Positions 14,021-27,300 of a stretch of 64,000 nt of DNA are shown here, piece by piece. Under the pieces are notes generated by a model. That model was not told the DNA's origin, searched no databases, and was given only the letters and a program-made list of their open reading frames with translations. Source of the DNA: Imbricaverruca yamaguchii (taxonomy: Eukaryota > Arthropoda > Thecostraca > Neoverrucidae); contig JAOTOL010001455.1 in NCBI GenBank assembly GCA_034440575.1, positions 62,001 to 126,000 of the forward strand, written 5' to 3'. How positions within the stretch are numbered: the stretch's first letter is position 1; the number at the start of each line of letters is the position of its first letter. The translations under genes and the position numbers were made by a program.

Positions 14021-14212
14021 GGGCTCGACCAGCCCGACGGTACCTATGAGATGGGTCGGACGCGCCACCCGGCTACAGCTGTACACAAAGCGTGTCCGTC
14101 TCGACACGCACCAAATCAAGGCGCGCTCGCAGGCGGAAAACGGCGCCACCCAGGGGTCGGTCGCAGCCGACGCTGTCACCACCAGGCGACGCCACAACTC
14201 GTCCGAACACCA

Positions 14213-14365
14213 GTGACCACCAACAGCCACTAACGGTCACTAACGGCCACTAACGGCCACCAGCGGCTACCAGCGGCCACCGACAGCCACCAGCGGCCAT
14301 CAGCGGCCACAGACGGCCACCAGCAGCCACCGACGGCCACAAATGGCCACCAGCAGCACGTGGCG
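14213..14365. repeat. 12-bp minisatellite
   Basis: Reiterated GGCCACCAGC/GGCCACTAAC words. 14366-14982 after it is likely FBXO28 3' flank or 3' UTR, with no other gene seen. Confidence 0.75.
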
Positions 14366-14982
14366 AGTCACCACGCCATGACACACGCAGACACATGAGC
14401 GGGCCCTGATGCGACACTTCAATCGGCGCCCCTTGTCTGCTCACACTCGTGTCATGGTGGCCGCCAGCAGGTCTACCCAGCACACACCGGGCGGCCGCGG
14501 CAGCCACACCTGCCGCCAGCAAGTCTGCCCGGCACACACCGGGCGACGGGCGGCTGCGGCTGTGCGGCTCGTGGGAAGCAGCCCACGTCATGGCCACGAA
14601 CGCAGTAAATTAAGAACCTAAACGCATTGCTAAGCGACATTAAGGTACTCACGCGCGACTAGGCGGTCTCCAGCTAGAGTATGCGGCGACGAGGCAGATA
14701 ACGGGTAGAACGGCTGCGCCATACAACCAATAAAAATAAAACACGGGCGAACTACGCGCGATAATGGCGCCACTGTGGTGGCTGCCCCAGTCAGTGTCTC
14801 GCGGGCATATGCATGGGGATGGGCGTATCCAGCGAACGGGTGTGACGTCTGTACAGGCCTGGCGAGCTACTGTGACGCTGCCGGCCAATACGTGAGGTGA
14901 TTGTTGATTTCAATAGTTTGTACCTTTGGAGAAGCCATACGGTGGCGGCGGTCCGCGATGCACGCTGTCCACACCCACCGCG

Positions 14983-15375
14983 CTAGTTTTTTGCCCGCTT
15001 TCGCGGCTTCCAGGCTTTGACGGGACGCTGCTCGTCGACCACCGCGGCGCCGTCCTGCATTTTTCGCTTGCTGCGCGTCTTCATCTTATTCTCCTCCTCG
15101 GTTTCCGACTCGTCGCTGAGCTTGGCGTCGTCGGCGGGCAGCAGCGGCGGCGGTGCCGGCGGCGGCGGTGCCGGCGGCGGCGGCGCGTCCCAGCGCTGTG
15201 GCGACTTGAGCGGCGCCGCCGGACCTGGCTCGGCGGCCAGCGGCGCGCCCGGCGACGCCGGCTCCTGCAGCTCGTCCAGCAGCGGCTCCAGCGGTGCCGC
15301 CGCCTGGCAGCAGTCGGAGCCCTGCGCCGACCGGGACCGCCAGTACTGCAGCTCCGTCTTGCACTCGTTCAGCTC
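14983..15375 (-). CDS. FBXO28: FBXO28 exon 7 (C-terminus)
   Basis: 131 codons including TAG; the acceptor is GTGTGCAG|GAGCTG, phase 0. It opens with ELNECKTELQYWRSRSAQ, continues through an Ala/Pro-rich linker that includes a proline-alanine tract (about 15130-15185), an acidic segment (SDESETEEENK), and a basic tail with KTRSKRK and KPRKRAKN, probably nuclear localisation signals. The proline tract is encoded by GGC/GCC trinucleotide slippage. The adjacent intron is a 47-bp minisatellite reaching almost to the acceptor. Confidence 0.85.
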   Translation of the reverse strand, partial: ELNECKTELQYWRSRSAQGSDCCQAAAPLEPLLDELQEPASPGAPLAAEPGPAAPLKSPQRWDAPPPPAPPPPAPPPLLPADDAKLSDESETEEENKMKTRSKRKMQDGAAVVDEQRPVKAWKPRKRAKN

Positions 15376-18300
15376 CTGCACACGCGGTGGACAGAGCACG
15401 TCAGCTGGCAGGTCACACCAGCGCCCATCAAAGGTGGACAGAACAGGTCAGCTGGCAGGTCACGCCAGCGCCCATCAGAGGTGGACAGAGCAGGTCAACT
15501 GGCAGGTCACACCAGCGCCCATCAGAGGTGGACAGAGCAGGTCAACTGGCAGGTCACACCAGCGCCCATCAGAGTTGGACAGAGCAGATCAACTGGCAGG
15601 TCACACGAGTGCCCATCAGAGGTGGACAGAGCAGGTCAACTGGCAGGTCAACTTGCATGTCACGCGAGTGCCCACCAGAGGTGGACAGAGCAGGTCAACT
15701 GGCAGGTCACACCAGCGCCCATCAGAGGTGGACAGAGCAGGTCAACTGGCAGGTCACACCAGCGCCCATCAGAGGTGGACAGAGCAGGTCAACTGGCAGG
15801 TCAACTTGCATGTCACACGAGTGCCCAGCGCCCATCAGAGGTGGACAGAGCAGGTCAACTTGCATGTCACACGAGTGCCCATCAGGCGGTGGACAGAGCA
15901 GGTCAACTGGAGGTACAAGGCCCACCAGAGGTGGACAGAGCAGGCGAACTGGCAGGTCACACCAGCGCCCATCAGAGGTGGACAGAGCAGGTCAACTGGC
16001 AGGTCAACTTGCATGTCACGCGAGCGCCCATCAGAGGTGGACAGAGCAGGTCAACTGGCAGGTCACACCAGCGCCCATCAGAGGTGGACAGAGCAGGTCA
16101 ACTGACAGGTCACACGAGTGCCCACCAGAGGTGGACAGAGCAGGTCAACTGGCAGGTAACACCAGCGCCCATAAGAGTTGGACAGAGCAGATCAACTGGC
16201 AGGTCACACGAGTGCCCATCAGAGGTGGACAGAGCAGGTCAACTGGCAGGTCACACCAGCGCCCATGAGAAATGTACTAACATTTCGCGAATTTTCGCAC
16301 CAGAAGCAGATAACTACGATATAGTAAGTACTTCAAGAAAATGGAAAAGGAAATATTGGCAACGAAAAAAATGGCATCAAAGTGTTGACCATGCATAATA
16401 AGAGGCTCAGCACACGGTGTTTCTATGGAACCACCGCTCGAATATTCAGCAGCAAGAAGCTCCGTCCGGGGCATCGGGATACTGAAGAAAATAATGAATA
16501 TATTACAATGAATGAATGTTTCTATGCATGCATTTGGGTAATAAAAAGCCACAGCAAAAGGACAAAACCCCACACGCGATGTTCGCTGTTCTACAATTTA
16601 TCACCACAAGCGCTAATATGCGTGCATTAGCTTACCAAGCCGATGAAAATGGCAGACATATTACCGGCCACGCTGATCAGATTTCCGAGTGAAAAAAAAT
16701 GACGCAAACCCGAGCTGGGTTTGCGTTCTCAATTACACATTCGCAGGCGCCACATGACGCTAGGCTGGGTGTCTGCCCCTCACAGGCACCACGCCCTTCA
16801 CAGTTCACACCACGTCACCATTCATCGGCCTGGCATGGAACTCCGGCATCGAGTCTCAAGTCACCGCGCAACCTGGATCTCAGGTCTCAGGCCACTGCTT
16901 GGCCAGGGTCCCATGCCTTAGGTGGTGATACAGTATTTAGGTCGTGATTGTGATATTTATACGCTCCAATGCAGGTTATGATCGTTTCAGGTATCAGGCC
17001 ACCGCGCAATCTGTGTCTCAGGTCTCAGGCCACGACACATCCTGTGTCTCACGTATCAGACTACCGCACAGACTGGGTTTCAGGTCTCAGGTCACCACAC
17101 AGCCTGAGTCTCAGGTCTCAAGCCACCGTGCAGTCTGTGTCTCAGGTCACCGTGGAGCAGAGCCACGCCCGCCTCCCCGCCGTCGACCCCCACGGGACAC
17201 TGCGCTGACCACGCCCGGGGCCGTCCCAGCCATAAGGTAGCGCAGTGGCCAGCAGGCACGCAGGCCACACGGGGTGACCGCCGCAGCACGTTCGGGTCCC
17301 CGGCGAAGCGAGATCGCCACCGGCCGGCCCGTTTCGGCGCAACAACACCTCGCTAGAACACATTAGCCGCCATTCGCAGCCGCACTGTCGGCCGGGGGGC
17401 CGTTGGCTGGCCAGCGCCGGCGCGTGGGTCGTGGCCGAGCACGTTCGGCTCCCGCCGGACAGGCGGCGCGCCATTACAATACCGCCGGCAACGCGCCACA
17501 ACATCCGGCGACACGCCGTAACACGCGCACAACGCTGCACGCAATGGACCCCGAAATGGGAGATCGGGTTTGGCGCGGCGCCGTACTTCGGTTGGCCATT
17601 TTGGCGGGTGACGGGGCGGCCGCGGCCAGGCGTCCGCCAACTTCTGCACAGACAGGGTGGCCAACAAGCGTGCGTGTCACACTTGCGACTGACGGGCCAC
17701 CACGTCATTGTCACATCGCGTGCTACTTTGTCACCGTCACAGTTGAGTAGCGCCAAACAATCTTCACGATCTTCAGTATCATTTGGTATCCCTACCTGGC
17801 ACTTTGCTAAGGTCAGCTGGTCTTCGCTAAGGTTATTAATACGAGATACGGAATAGGCGACTGGCAGGCGGCTCAGTTAAGTGGCAATATGGCAGTTCCG
17901 CCTCCTGCAATAGGGAGTGAGCTGACGGGGCATTCCAATGGTTTTCAGCTGGATACTGTCAGTAAGGGACTTGGGCAACGTATTCCAGCACTGGATTCAG
18001 AGTGGAGACATCGGCGGTGAGTCCCCACCTCTCACTCGATCAGAAAACGACTCCTCACCGACTGCAAAGTGGCGCTTCGCTGCGAGGGCTTTATTGCACC
18101 AGGGACAGATATAAGGGGAGCCACTGAGGACCATGCGCAGACTCCCCCTCATGGAGAAGTGACACCCAACCGGGAAGCCTCACGTTCACCCACTCCCTCA
18201 ACGCTTAACGGATTATTTTCTCAACCAAAATCACCTATCTCAGAAAAATAGACATCCTTTGAGAGGAAAGGGAGCTCCTCAGCATGCTCTAGTTAACACC

Positions 18301-21300
18301 TCCACTCAACAAAGGAGATAGGATCCCGGAGCGCACCCCACCCCACCCCCGCAACAAAATCTGTTCCCAGCTTTCCTGTGCACATGGGCCAGAATATGTG
18401 GAATTTATCGGAAATCCCCCCACCCAAAAAAGACCGACTGGATGCGCCTTTAAACCTACCTGCATAAGTCGACAGACATGGGTTCCTCAACGGAACAGGA
18501 TGTCCTGCCTGTCCATGGGTAGCTACATGAAGGGGACACTAAGAGGATACGCCCTCCCATTCCCCATGGAATGGCGGCTCCCTTCTGGCCAGGAAACAGG
18601 AAGACCCGAGTGCACTCGCTCCCCACCCCTCACGCTCAGCAGATTTTCTCTCCACCAAATGCGACCTTTTTTAAACGAAAGGCTACGCTCAGGATACTTC
18701 AGTGACCCGCTCCCCAGCTCAACGATTTTTTTTCCGCTGAAGGAAAAAATGTCCGCTGATTTTTTCCACCCTCCGGGTTGGAAAATGTGGTCCGCCCCAC
18801 AATCATTACTACTGTCCGGGGGGGGAAATGTCTTCCTCTTAAGATCACTGGAACTATGCTAGCTAGCGACAAACGGAAAACGGCGTTGGATAGCTGGTGA
18901 CGGGCTCTATCGAAAGTGTTTCGGTAATTTTTTTTCGCTTAGGTCAATATTCAGGTCACTGGGCCCTCATAGGTCAAATTCGACCAGATCAGGTGGGATT
19001 CAGATATTACCACATATCTCAGGACCTGTAATAGATGGAAACAAATGGCGAACGCTATTCGACAGTCCTTGAAATGGGCTACCGACAATAGGCGGTGTAA
19101 TTTAAGGTCAGGTCAACCGAAACTCAGGTCAAGGTCATGAATTCATGACCTCAGGTCAAGGCCTAGAGAGGTCATGCAAGGTATCAATCGACACGTCGTG
19201 ACGATACAAGCACAATGACGGTAATTTCAGCTTTCTAGCTCAATGCAGTGCGATGTAATGCGCATAAATGTGTAGTTATTTCAGGTGACCTCAGAGACCT
19301 TGGTGAGGTCACTGAGCAAAAATGTCAGCGGTAGCATTGAGCATAGCTTCCATCTACATGCCACAACCGTTGTGAGATTATTCCGAGCGTAAATATGTAA
19401 CTAGGAAACATTTGTATATTTTACCATAGCTCTATAATGGGGAATCCATGTCAGCGACCTGACCTAAGGTCAATGCTACGAAAAAAAAACGATATACATA
19501 TTATGGTCCCTGATGAGATCATGACATGCTATAAGTTTGAAATCAATCGCCCAATTATTGTGTAAGTTATGCCACCTATAACTCCGAGTGTAGTTGGGTC
19601 ACTTCGCCTGACCTGGTGACCTGACCTGAGATGACCCAAGATTAAAAATGTATGAGGATATGCGGAAAAGATCAATGAACAGCTATGCGAGGTTTGGCCT
19701 TGCTAGCCCTATTAGTTTGGCAGCAAATGAGGAAAAACCGGAGTGGGGGGGGGGGCAGATATCTGCCCCCTCCCGGACGTGCGCGGGTTAAACCCTGCAA
19801 AAAAACAGGTACCAATACTAACACACTGACGATATGTTGCTTCCCAGCGCGTGGGCCGGCAGTTAAATTATGCATGATCTTGAAATGGTCATCGTTGCTT
19901 TCCATGCCGGTTTCGGCTACTAAATTTGAGGGGCTCATTGGGCGCATCCTGTAGTTACTAGACGAAAACATTGCGATTGTAAAGGTCGAATTAGAATGAG
20001 GGAACGCCGAATGAGGCTTCCAAATTTACGTGAAATTGTCATACATAAACACATAGTACTTCGATCTGCTAGGCCGCGCCAAATTTGTATCCTGTAGATA
20101 GCAGATCTTCACACACCAACTTAAAGACATAAAGACATAAAAGATTAGTGCAACTATGAGCCACAAGGGCCCTTCTTGGTTGCACTCTGTACACTGAACC
20201 AGTTGCCCACCAAATCTGTCAATCAGCCCTCCCTGTAATACTGAAAAGCAAGCCCTATTCTTATAATGATTGTCTATGCTGCTTTTAAAGACGTCCAATG
20301 TGCGCTATTGGTTCAGTTAGATTCAGTTAGATGTCGTGCTCCGCGAACCACCAGCGATGAGGTTAATTAAAAAAGAAATTGAAGTCCAATGTACACAAAA
20401 GGAAGAGAAACTCATTCCACTTCGCATAAGTTATGCATGAACTTCTCGTTCTGTTTAGCTACTTTGTAACACTGTGTGCCATATATAATTACTTGTAATA
20501 TGATGGATCGAGTTTATTGCTGCTCTTCGATCGATGAAGTGTTCTTCGTGTTTATGGCTCTTCATTACTATGCATTTGCGTGTAATTAAACTTCAATATC
20601 AGTATTAATTAACTGCGTAAAATAAGAAGAAAATTCATGGAAAACAACATTGTATTCCACTCCAATTCATGGTATTCTGCACTTCATTTGGGTTTTATTC
20701 AGCATAAGTTAGCTCCGAAGGTAGGTGCCAGTTAGGTGTTGAAGACACGTCCCTCCTGCTCTTTTTTTCACATCACCCAGTGAGCTTGTTTCACTTAATT
20801 CGCGCCAGATGGCAATAGCTTAAGAATTATGGATTGCGTTTGTTTATAAAGTCAGCTGGCTAATATGAGTCACTGGCCATTATACGAAAATCGCACAGAA
20901 GTATTTGTTATGGTCTATAGCAGTCTTCAGCACCGGAATAGCCTCAGGCCGGATTGAGAAGTGAATGGAAAGTATTATGGCGACAGTTCGCATGCACTTA
21001 GTGTGGAATTCTAAAATTGTTGATTCGGTATGTATTTTCTCTTGCTATTTATAGTAATTCATCATCAATAGTTTGGCACTCGAAGCCTGCGACTAGTAGC
21101 CTGGGAGCAGGATGCCGAAAAGATATCGGAAGCGATGTAAGCAAATGTTGTGTTAGGTGTCAATATGCACCAAGTTGTGGGAATCCCAGAACACTGCTCG
21201 GCTGCCATCTGCCACACCACTTACATATGTAGGTGCTGTCGGCTGAGGCATTCTGTTTACACCACAGCGCGGTATTCTGCCGGCTGTCACTATCACACCA

Positions 21301-24300
21301 CCACAGTTAGGTGCTGCTCGGCACGTGATGTTTGTTAGCTGCCACACCACCACAGAGGTGCTGCTCGGCTGCCATTGCCACACCACCACAGAGGTGCTGC
21401 TCGACTGCCACTGCCACACCACCCAGCGCGGTACTGCTCGGCTGCCACTGCCCACCACCACAGAGGTGCTGCTCGGCTGCCACTGCCACACCACCACAGA
21501 GGTGCTGCTCGGCTGCCACTGCCACACCACCAGAGGTGCTGCTCGACCGCAACTGCCACACCATCACAGAGGTGCTGCTCGGCTGCCACTGCCACACCAC
21601 CAGGCGCTGCTCGGCTGGCACGCCACACCATCACAGAGGTGCTGCTCGGCTGCCACTGCCACACCACCACAGAGGTGCTGCTCGGCTGCCACTGCCACAC
21701 CACCAGAGGTGCTGCTCGGCTGCCACTGCCACACCACCACAGAGGTGCTGCTCGGCTGCCACTGCCACACCACCACAGAGGTGCTGCTCGGCTGCCACTG
21801 CCACACCACCACAGAGGTGCTGCTCGGCTGCCACTGCCACACCACCACAGAGGTGCTGCTCGGCTGCCACTGCCACACCACCACAGCGCGGTACTGCTCG
21901 GCTGCCACTGCCACACCACCACAGAGGTGCTGCTCGGCTGCCACTGCCACACCACCACAGAGGTGCTGCTCGGCTGCCACTGCCACACCACCACAGCGGT
22001 GCTGCTCGGCTGCCACTGCCACACCACCACAGAGGTGCTGCTCGGCTGCCACTGCCACACCACCACAGAGGTGCTGCTCGGCTGCCACTCCACACCACAG
22101 AGGTGCTGCTCGGCTGCCACTGCCACACCACTAGAGGTGCTGCTCGGTGCCACGCCACACCACACAGGGTGCGCCGGCGCCCGCACCCAGGCGTGGCTGC
22201 CACGCCACACCGGGGCCGGCTGCCACGCACCACGAGGGCTGCTCGGCTGCCCCCACCAACAGAGGTGCTGCTCGGCTGCCACGCCACACCACATAGAGGT
22301 GCTGTCGGCTGCCACTGCCCACCATCACAGAGGTGCTGCTCGGCGCCACTGCCACACCACCACAGGGGTACTGCTCGGCGCCACGCCACACCACCAGAGG
22401 TGCTGCTCGGCTGCCACTGCCACACCACCACAGGGCGCTGCTCGGCTGCCACTCCACACCATCACAGAGGTGCTGCTCGGCTGCCACTGCCACACCACCA
22501 CAGAGGTGCTGCTCGGCTGCCACTGCCACACCACCACAGAGGTGCTGCTCGGCTGCCACTGCCACACCACCACAGCGCGGTACTGCTCGGCTGCCACTGC
22601 CACACCACCACAGAGGTGCTGCTCGGCTGCCACTGCCACACCACCACAGAGGTGCTGCTCGGCTGCCACTGCCACACCACCACAGCGCGGTACTGCTCGG
22701 CTGCCACTGTCACACCACCACAGCAGGTGCTGCTCGGCTGCCACTGCCACACCATCACAGAGGCGCTGCTCGGCTGCCACTGCCACACCATCACAGAGGT
22801 GCTGCTCGGCCGCAACTGCCACACCACCACAGAGGTGCTGCTCGGCTGCCACTGCCACTGCCACACCACCACAGAGGTGCTGCTCGGCTGCCACTGCCAC
22901 ACCATCACAGAGGCGCTGCTCGGCTGCCACTGCCACACCACCACAGAGGTGCTGCTCGGCCGCAACTGCCACACCACCACAGCAATGCACGCTTTGGACC
23001 CAGATGTCTATACACAATGAAGAGACAACCTATGCTGTCGCTTCTCCCGATATCGAAAAAAAATAAGCAGCCTCAAAAGGAAAATGAAATAGAACACACC
23101 AACGTCAGCCAAGAAGAGACGCATGATTTATCTTGACAACGTGAAAACCCGATCGTAAGGTTTGATATTAAATGCAGATGATTTGTTTCATTGGACGAGA
23201 CGGAACATGTAAGTGAAGTGGAAGCTATACTACAGGATGATAAAAGTGATCAGAAACTTGAGAAAAAAATCTGACAACGCAAATTGAGAAGAAAAAACAA
23301 TGATTGGTGGAGGGTCGGAAAAAGCAAAAGTCGGAGTTTCATAAAGGAACTAATGCCATGAAATTCATGCGCAATGGTAATATATAGCCTCCATACAGAC
23401 CATAAGAAGACGATTCTACTAAAACCCACTGTGTCCGTGTGTTGCGGATATACAGAAAATCGTCTAGACTATTGCAAACACGTTGACTGGGCACACAAGA
23501 CCATCTGGAACGATGTCTTAACAAATACAACAACCACCAGCAACCGCAAGACGCTACCGTCCTCCGCATTGGCGTGGTAAATACATACAGCAACACACCA
23601 GTGACCGAAGCCATTTAGTCCGCCATATAAGCGTTGCCAGATCATTAAGGTGATGAGGACCTATGCAGTCTCGTCACTGCCCGACGTCGACAGGTTCTTG
23701 TTTCATTGCCTATAAAATACCACATTTGGATTTGACTAACCACACAAGTAACGGCTCGAAATAACAATGGGTAACAAGGTGGCCCCACATGTGGCCATAA
23801 TTTCCATGCAGTTTTCAGCAAACGGCGTCATTCGCCTCAAAGGCCTACCCAGCACTACCAAGCTAACCTCGGATAATATACACAAGACACACTTCACTTC
23901 TCTGGACACTGTAGCAAGTCACAGGAAATATACGACGCAACTGCATAACAAACCACTATTCAAGCATCATCCTTCATCATGCGTCAACGCATCCGATGGC
24001 CACCCAAAAAAAATTGTTTTCGATCCGAATATCGATGAGTCTGATGAGCCCGTCGTCAGACGACACCACTAGGCCAACCGAAAAATCAAACGACCGTTCG
24101 AACAGAACCGATACTTCCTGTGCCTCCTACATCGATTGAAACGAGAGGCTCTCCGTCGAACAACCAATCGATCGTATGACCATCGAACACCGAAGAGATC
24201 AGCAAGCGCGGCCAGAAAATCTCAAAATAAAGGATTCTAACACTACCATGTCAACGAAAACCTCGCAATAAATATCGCCTCAGTTAACGGAAGACGGAAT

Positions 24301-27300
24301 CTATACGCAGGTGACCCCTGGGTCAGCACTACTACCGTAAGAAGTTGGCTTTCAACCTCACTGTCTCAGGGGAGTTGAACGGTGTTCCGCGCGTTAGGTC
24401 GGAATGCCTGGCAAGTGTCACCCATTTTGGTTGGTGGTACAGGGGATCAGCGACAACTTTGCACCGACAGCGGCCAACAGATCAGCTACATTGGCGAGAC
24501 AGCTCGCCGCATTCGTCGGTGGCTTCTGAGATACGAGGAACAGGAAGTCAGACTTAATTTATTGGATTATTTGATGGATGCCCACAACAGTAGCAGTATA
24601 GCTGTCTCCTCCATTCAAATCCTTAGTGATCATTGGAACAGCTAAAGGCCACCCTGCGCGCCAAATTACGGAGTCCATGTACAGTCGCAAGTTCAGAACT
24701 AAACTGAATAGTAACCTATCACCCTAACATTTACCAGGGTGAACGAGGCCATTGCGATATTAACGTTAGTTCTCTGTTTGCTTTTGCTATTCGTGGTAGC
24801 GCCTTTGTGCAACTTTCACGTGGTATTTCACGCAAAGGTTCATGCGTTCCTTGATCTATCACATCCCGATTGTTTTGTTAACTTTGCCTTGCAATATTCT
24901 ATGAACAGTAACATGCAAATCCGGATCCACTGGTGTACTGAGTTGCACAGGTCTTGTGACTAAGTATCACGTTGGAACATTCCCACTCAGAGCTTAAAAT
25001 ATTTGCAGTGGGTGTTCTGCATGAGCCACCTATCCGAGGTGAATTGCACACGAGATCAACCATAAAGTTTGCACACATCAGTCAGAATTGTCAATCGGGA
25101 GGAATCCCTGCCAGGTTTTGTGAATTCAAACGGGATAATGAAGACACAACATGCAGATATCGCATGGCGTAATGCGATGTACATGCGGTATTTTTTATGG
25201 GGGCTAGGGAAGGAATCGACATTTATTACAAGAGGAGACGATTGACAATCTATTCGAGGGAACTTCGGAGAAAAAAGTAAATGGTCGTAAAATAACCCAT
25301 AGTTTTCATAGGCACTAAAAGAAATCCCTGCCGGGTGCTCTGTTATCGCTATCTTAGATGCAAAGTGGAAGGATTTCCTTGGTGACTATAGGTCCAGGTA
25401 AACCCCCGCCCCGCAACAACAAAAAAACTTATTGTAAGAAAATGAACTGCCCAGGATTGTAAACAAATACGGACAGAAGTCGCCCAGGGACGTTCGGGCG
25501 ACCCCAGCCCGGAGGTGTCGGACCTACCAGCTTTTTAAAGGGATCCCAGAGGTGCTCTCATGTCATAGCCACAGCGGCATGCAATCACTACCATGTAGCG
25601 GAGCAAACACTGGTCTGTCGCAAACCGGATGAGGACCGGCCCGACAACGGCCACAAGCAGTCGCCCTGTGCCCCGGGTCGTACCTGCAGAACGGTGGTGA
25701 ACTTGCGCGCACTCTCGTCGAACTTTTTATCGTGGTCGTCCAGCCGGGCCGTGTACTCGGCGATCATACGCGACTGGTCCTCCACCTTGGACTTGTAGCC
25801 GCGCATCTCCTTCTTGACGTTGGCCAGCTGGGCCGTACTCCTGCCGGAGCACGTGCGCACCTCTCACACTGTCCGACAACTGACAGGCTAATAAACTGGC
25901 AGGCTAATAAACTACAACCCAGCGCCAAGCGAACATTCCACGAACATAATACACAAAGGGTCCAGCAGACAGCATAGTGTTTTGTGGTGGATGACGTTAC
26001 AGTGCCAGATGAGTATTGCATCGAATAAAAAAACCGGCATCATGCTTCCACAAGACATCAAGTTGGACATCTATTGTTGGATGCATGCACTTCTTATGCG
26101 CTTAACCAAAGTTCCCTGATCAACCTACGCGGGCAGATTTTAAGAAATTGGGACCTCCATTCCCACTGACTTAGATGACTTGCAATACCGTGGTGCACCA
26201 GCAGTATGATTTTCAGTATGACCAATTCGTGCCTCGCAAATTGTCTGGTGCCCTTATTGCTTCACTGCACGCCTGGTGGCGCAGAGTGGAGGGGATAGCG
26301 TGGCAGGCGACTTTGGTAATCATGTACGGTAGCAGCACACCGTATCAATCCCATGCATGCACCATAACTCCAGTGGGACACGAGCACCACTTCAGCACTC
26401 CGTTACGACACGAACACTGCTGGGATAGACTGTACCAATGTGACACAACCAACGCTGAGATATAGACCACACCATTGTGACACGAGTACTGCTAGCATAC
26501 AAAAAACACCATGGGCACACGAGCACACATGGCATGGACCACGTCATTGTGGCACGGGCAGTGATAGCATGTACCACGCCATTGTGGCACGAACACTGAC
26601 GACATGGACCACGCCATTGTGGCACGAGCACTGACGGCATGGACCACACCACTGCAACACGAACGCCATTGAGATACAGGCCACACCACTGTGATACGAG
26701 CACCAATTGAATACAGATCACGCCATGTGACAGTTATGACACGAGCACTGCTGAGATAGACCACACCACTGTGCCACGACCAGCACTGGGATACAGACCA
26801 CAGCACTGTAACACGAGCTCCATTGAGATGCAGGTCACACCATTGCAGTGTTAAAATATTGGTTTTTCGTCAGGTGTGAGCTGTCAAAACGACCACAGCA
26901 GGATATCGAAATTTGACATGTAATTAGTGTAATTTAAAATGATTTTGATGTCTTTCAGACTAAAATTTGAGTCGATGGTGTAGGTAATTATGACAGGATC
27001 TTTATTTGTTTTGCGATTCATAATTTAAGTAGAGCTATATTCGGGATAAGGAGAATAATAACTACAATAAACTGGTATTGTAAGCCATATCACATTACAG
27101 GTCATCCCTTTACCTGAAATTGCATTGCAAAATGTTCGTGTAACACCATTTCTTACCGAGGGCATGTACATGCCATTTATAAATGAGATACTGTTAGAAA
27201 GGAGACATAAATACTGCATATCAAGGAGCAGGATGCCGATACTTCTTGGAGAAGGATGTTTATTGAATCAAGGAGCAGGATGCTGATACTTCTTGGAGAA

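Noticed and set aside
13492..14230. Long frames on both strands
   Set aside because: 33-bp repeat artefact.
14926..16398. 490-codon plus-strand frame
   Set aside because: It runs antisense through FBXO28 exon 7 and then the 47-bp minisatellite; the peptide is just the repeat translated in shifting frames.
21332..23066. Very long open frames (over 550 codons) in two readings
   Set aside because: They are a 36-bp tandem repeat whose unit is a multiple of three; several frames on both strands are open at once, with no splice or start context.
23767..24072. 101-codon frame with a TATA-like box upstream
   Set aside because: No recognisable domain and no polyadenylation or splice support; kept only as a note in the stretch description.
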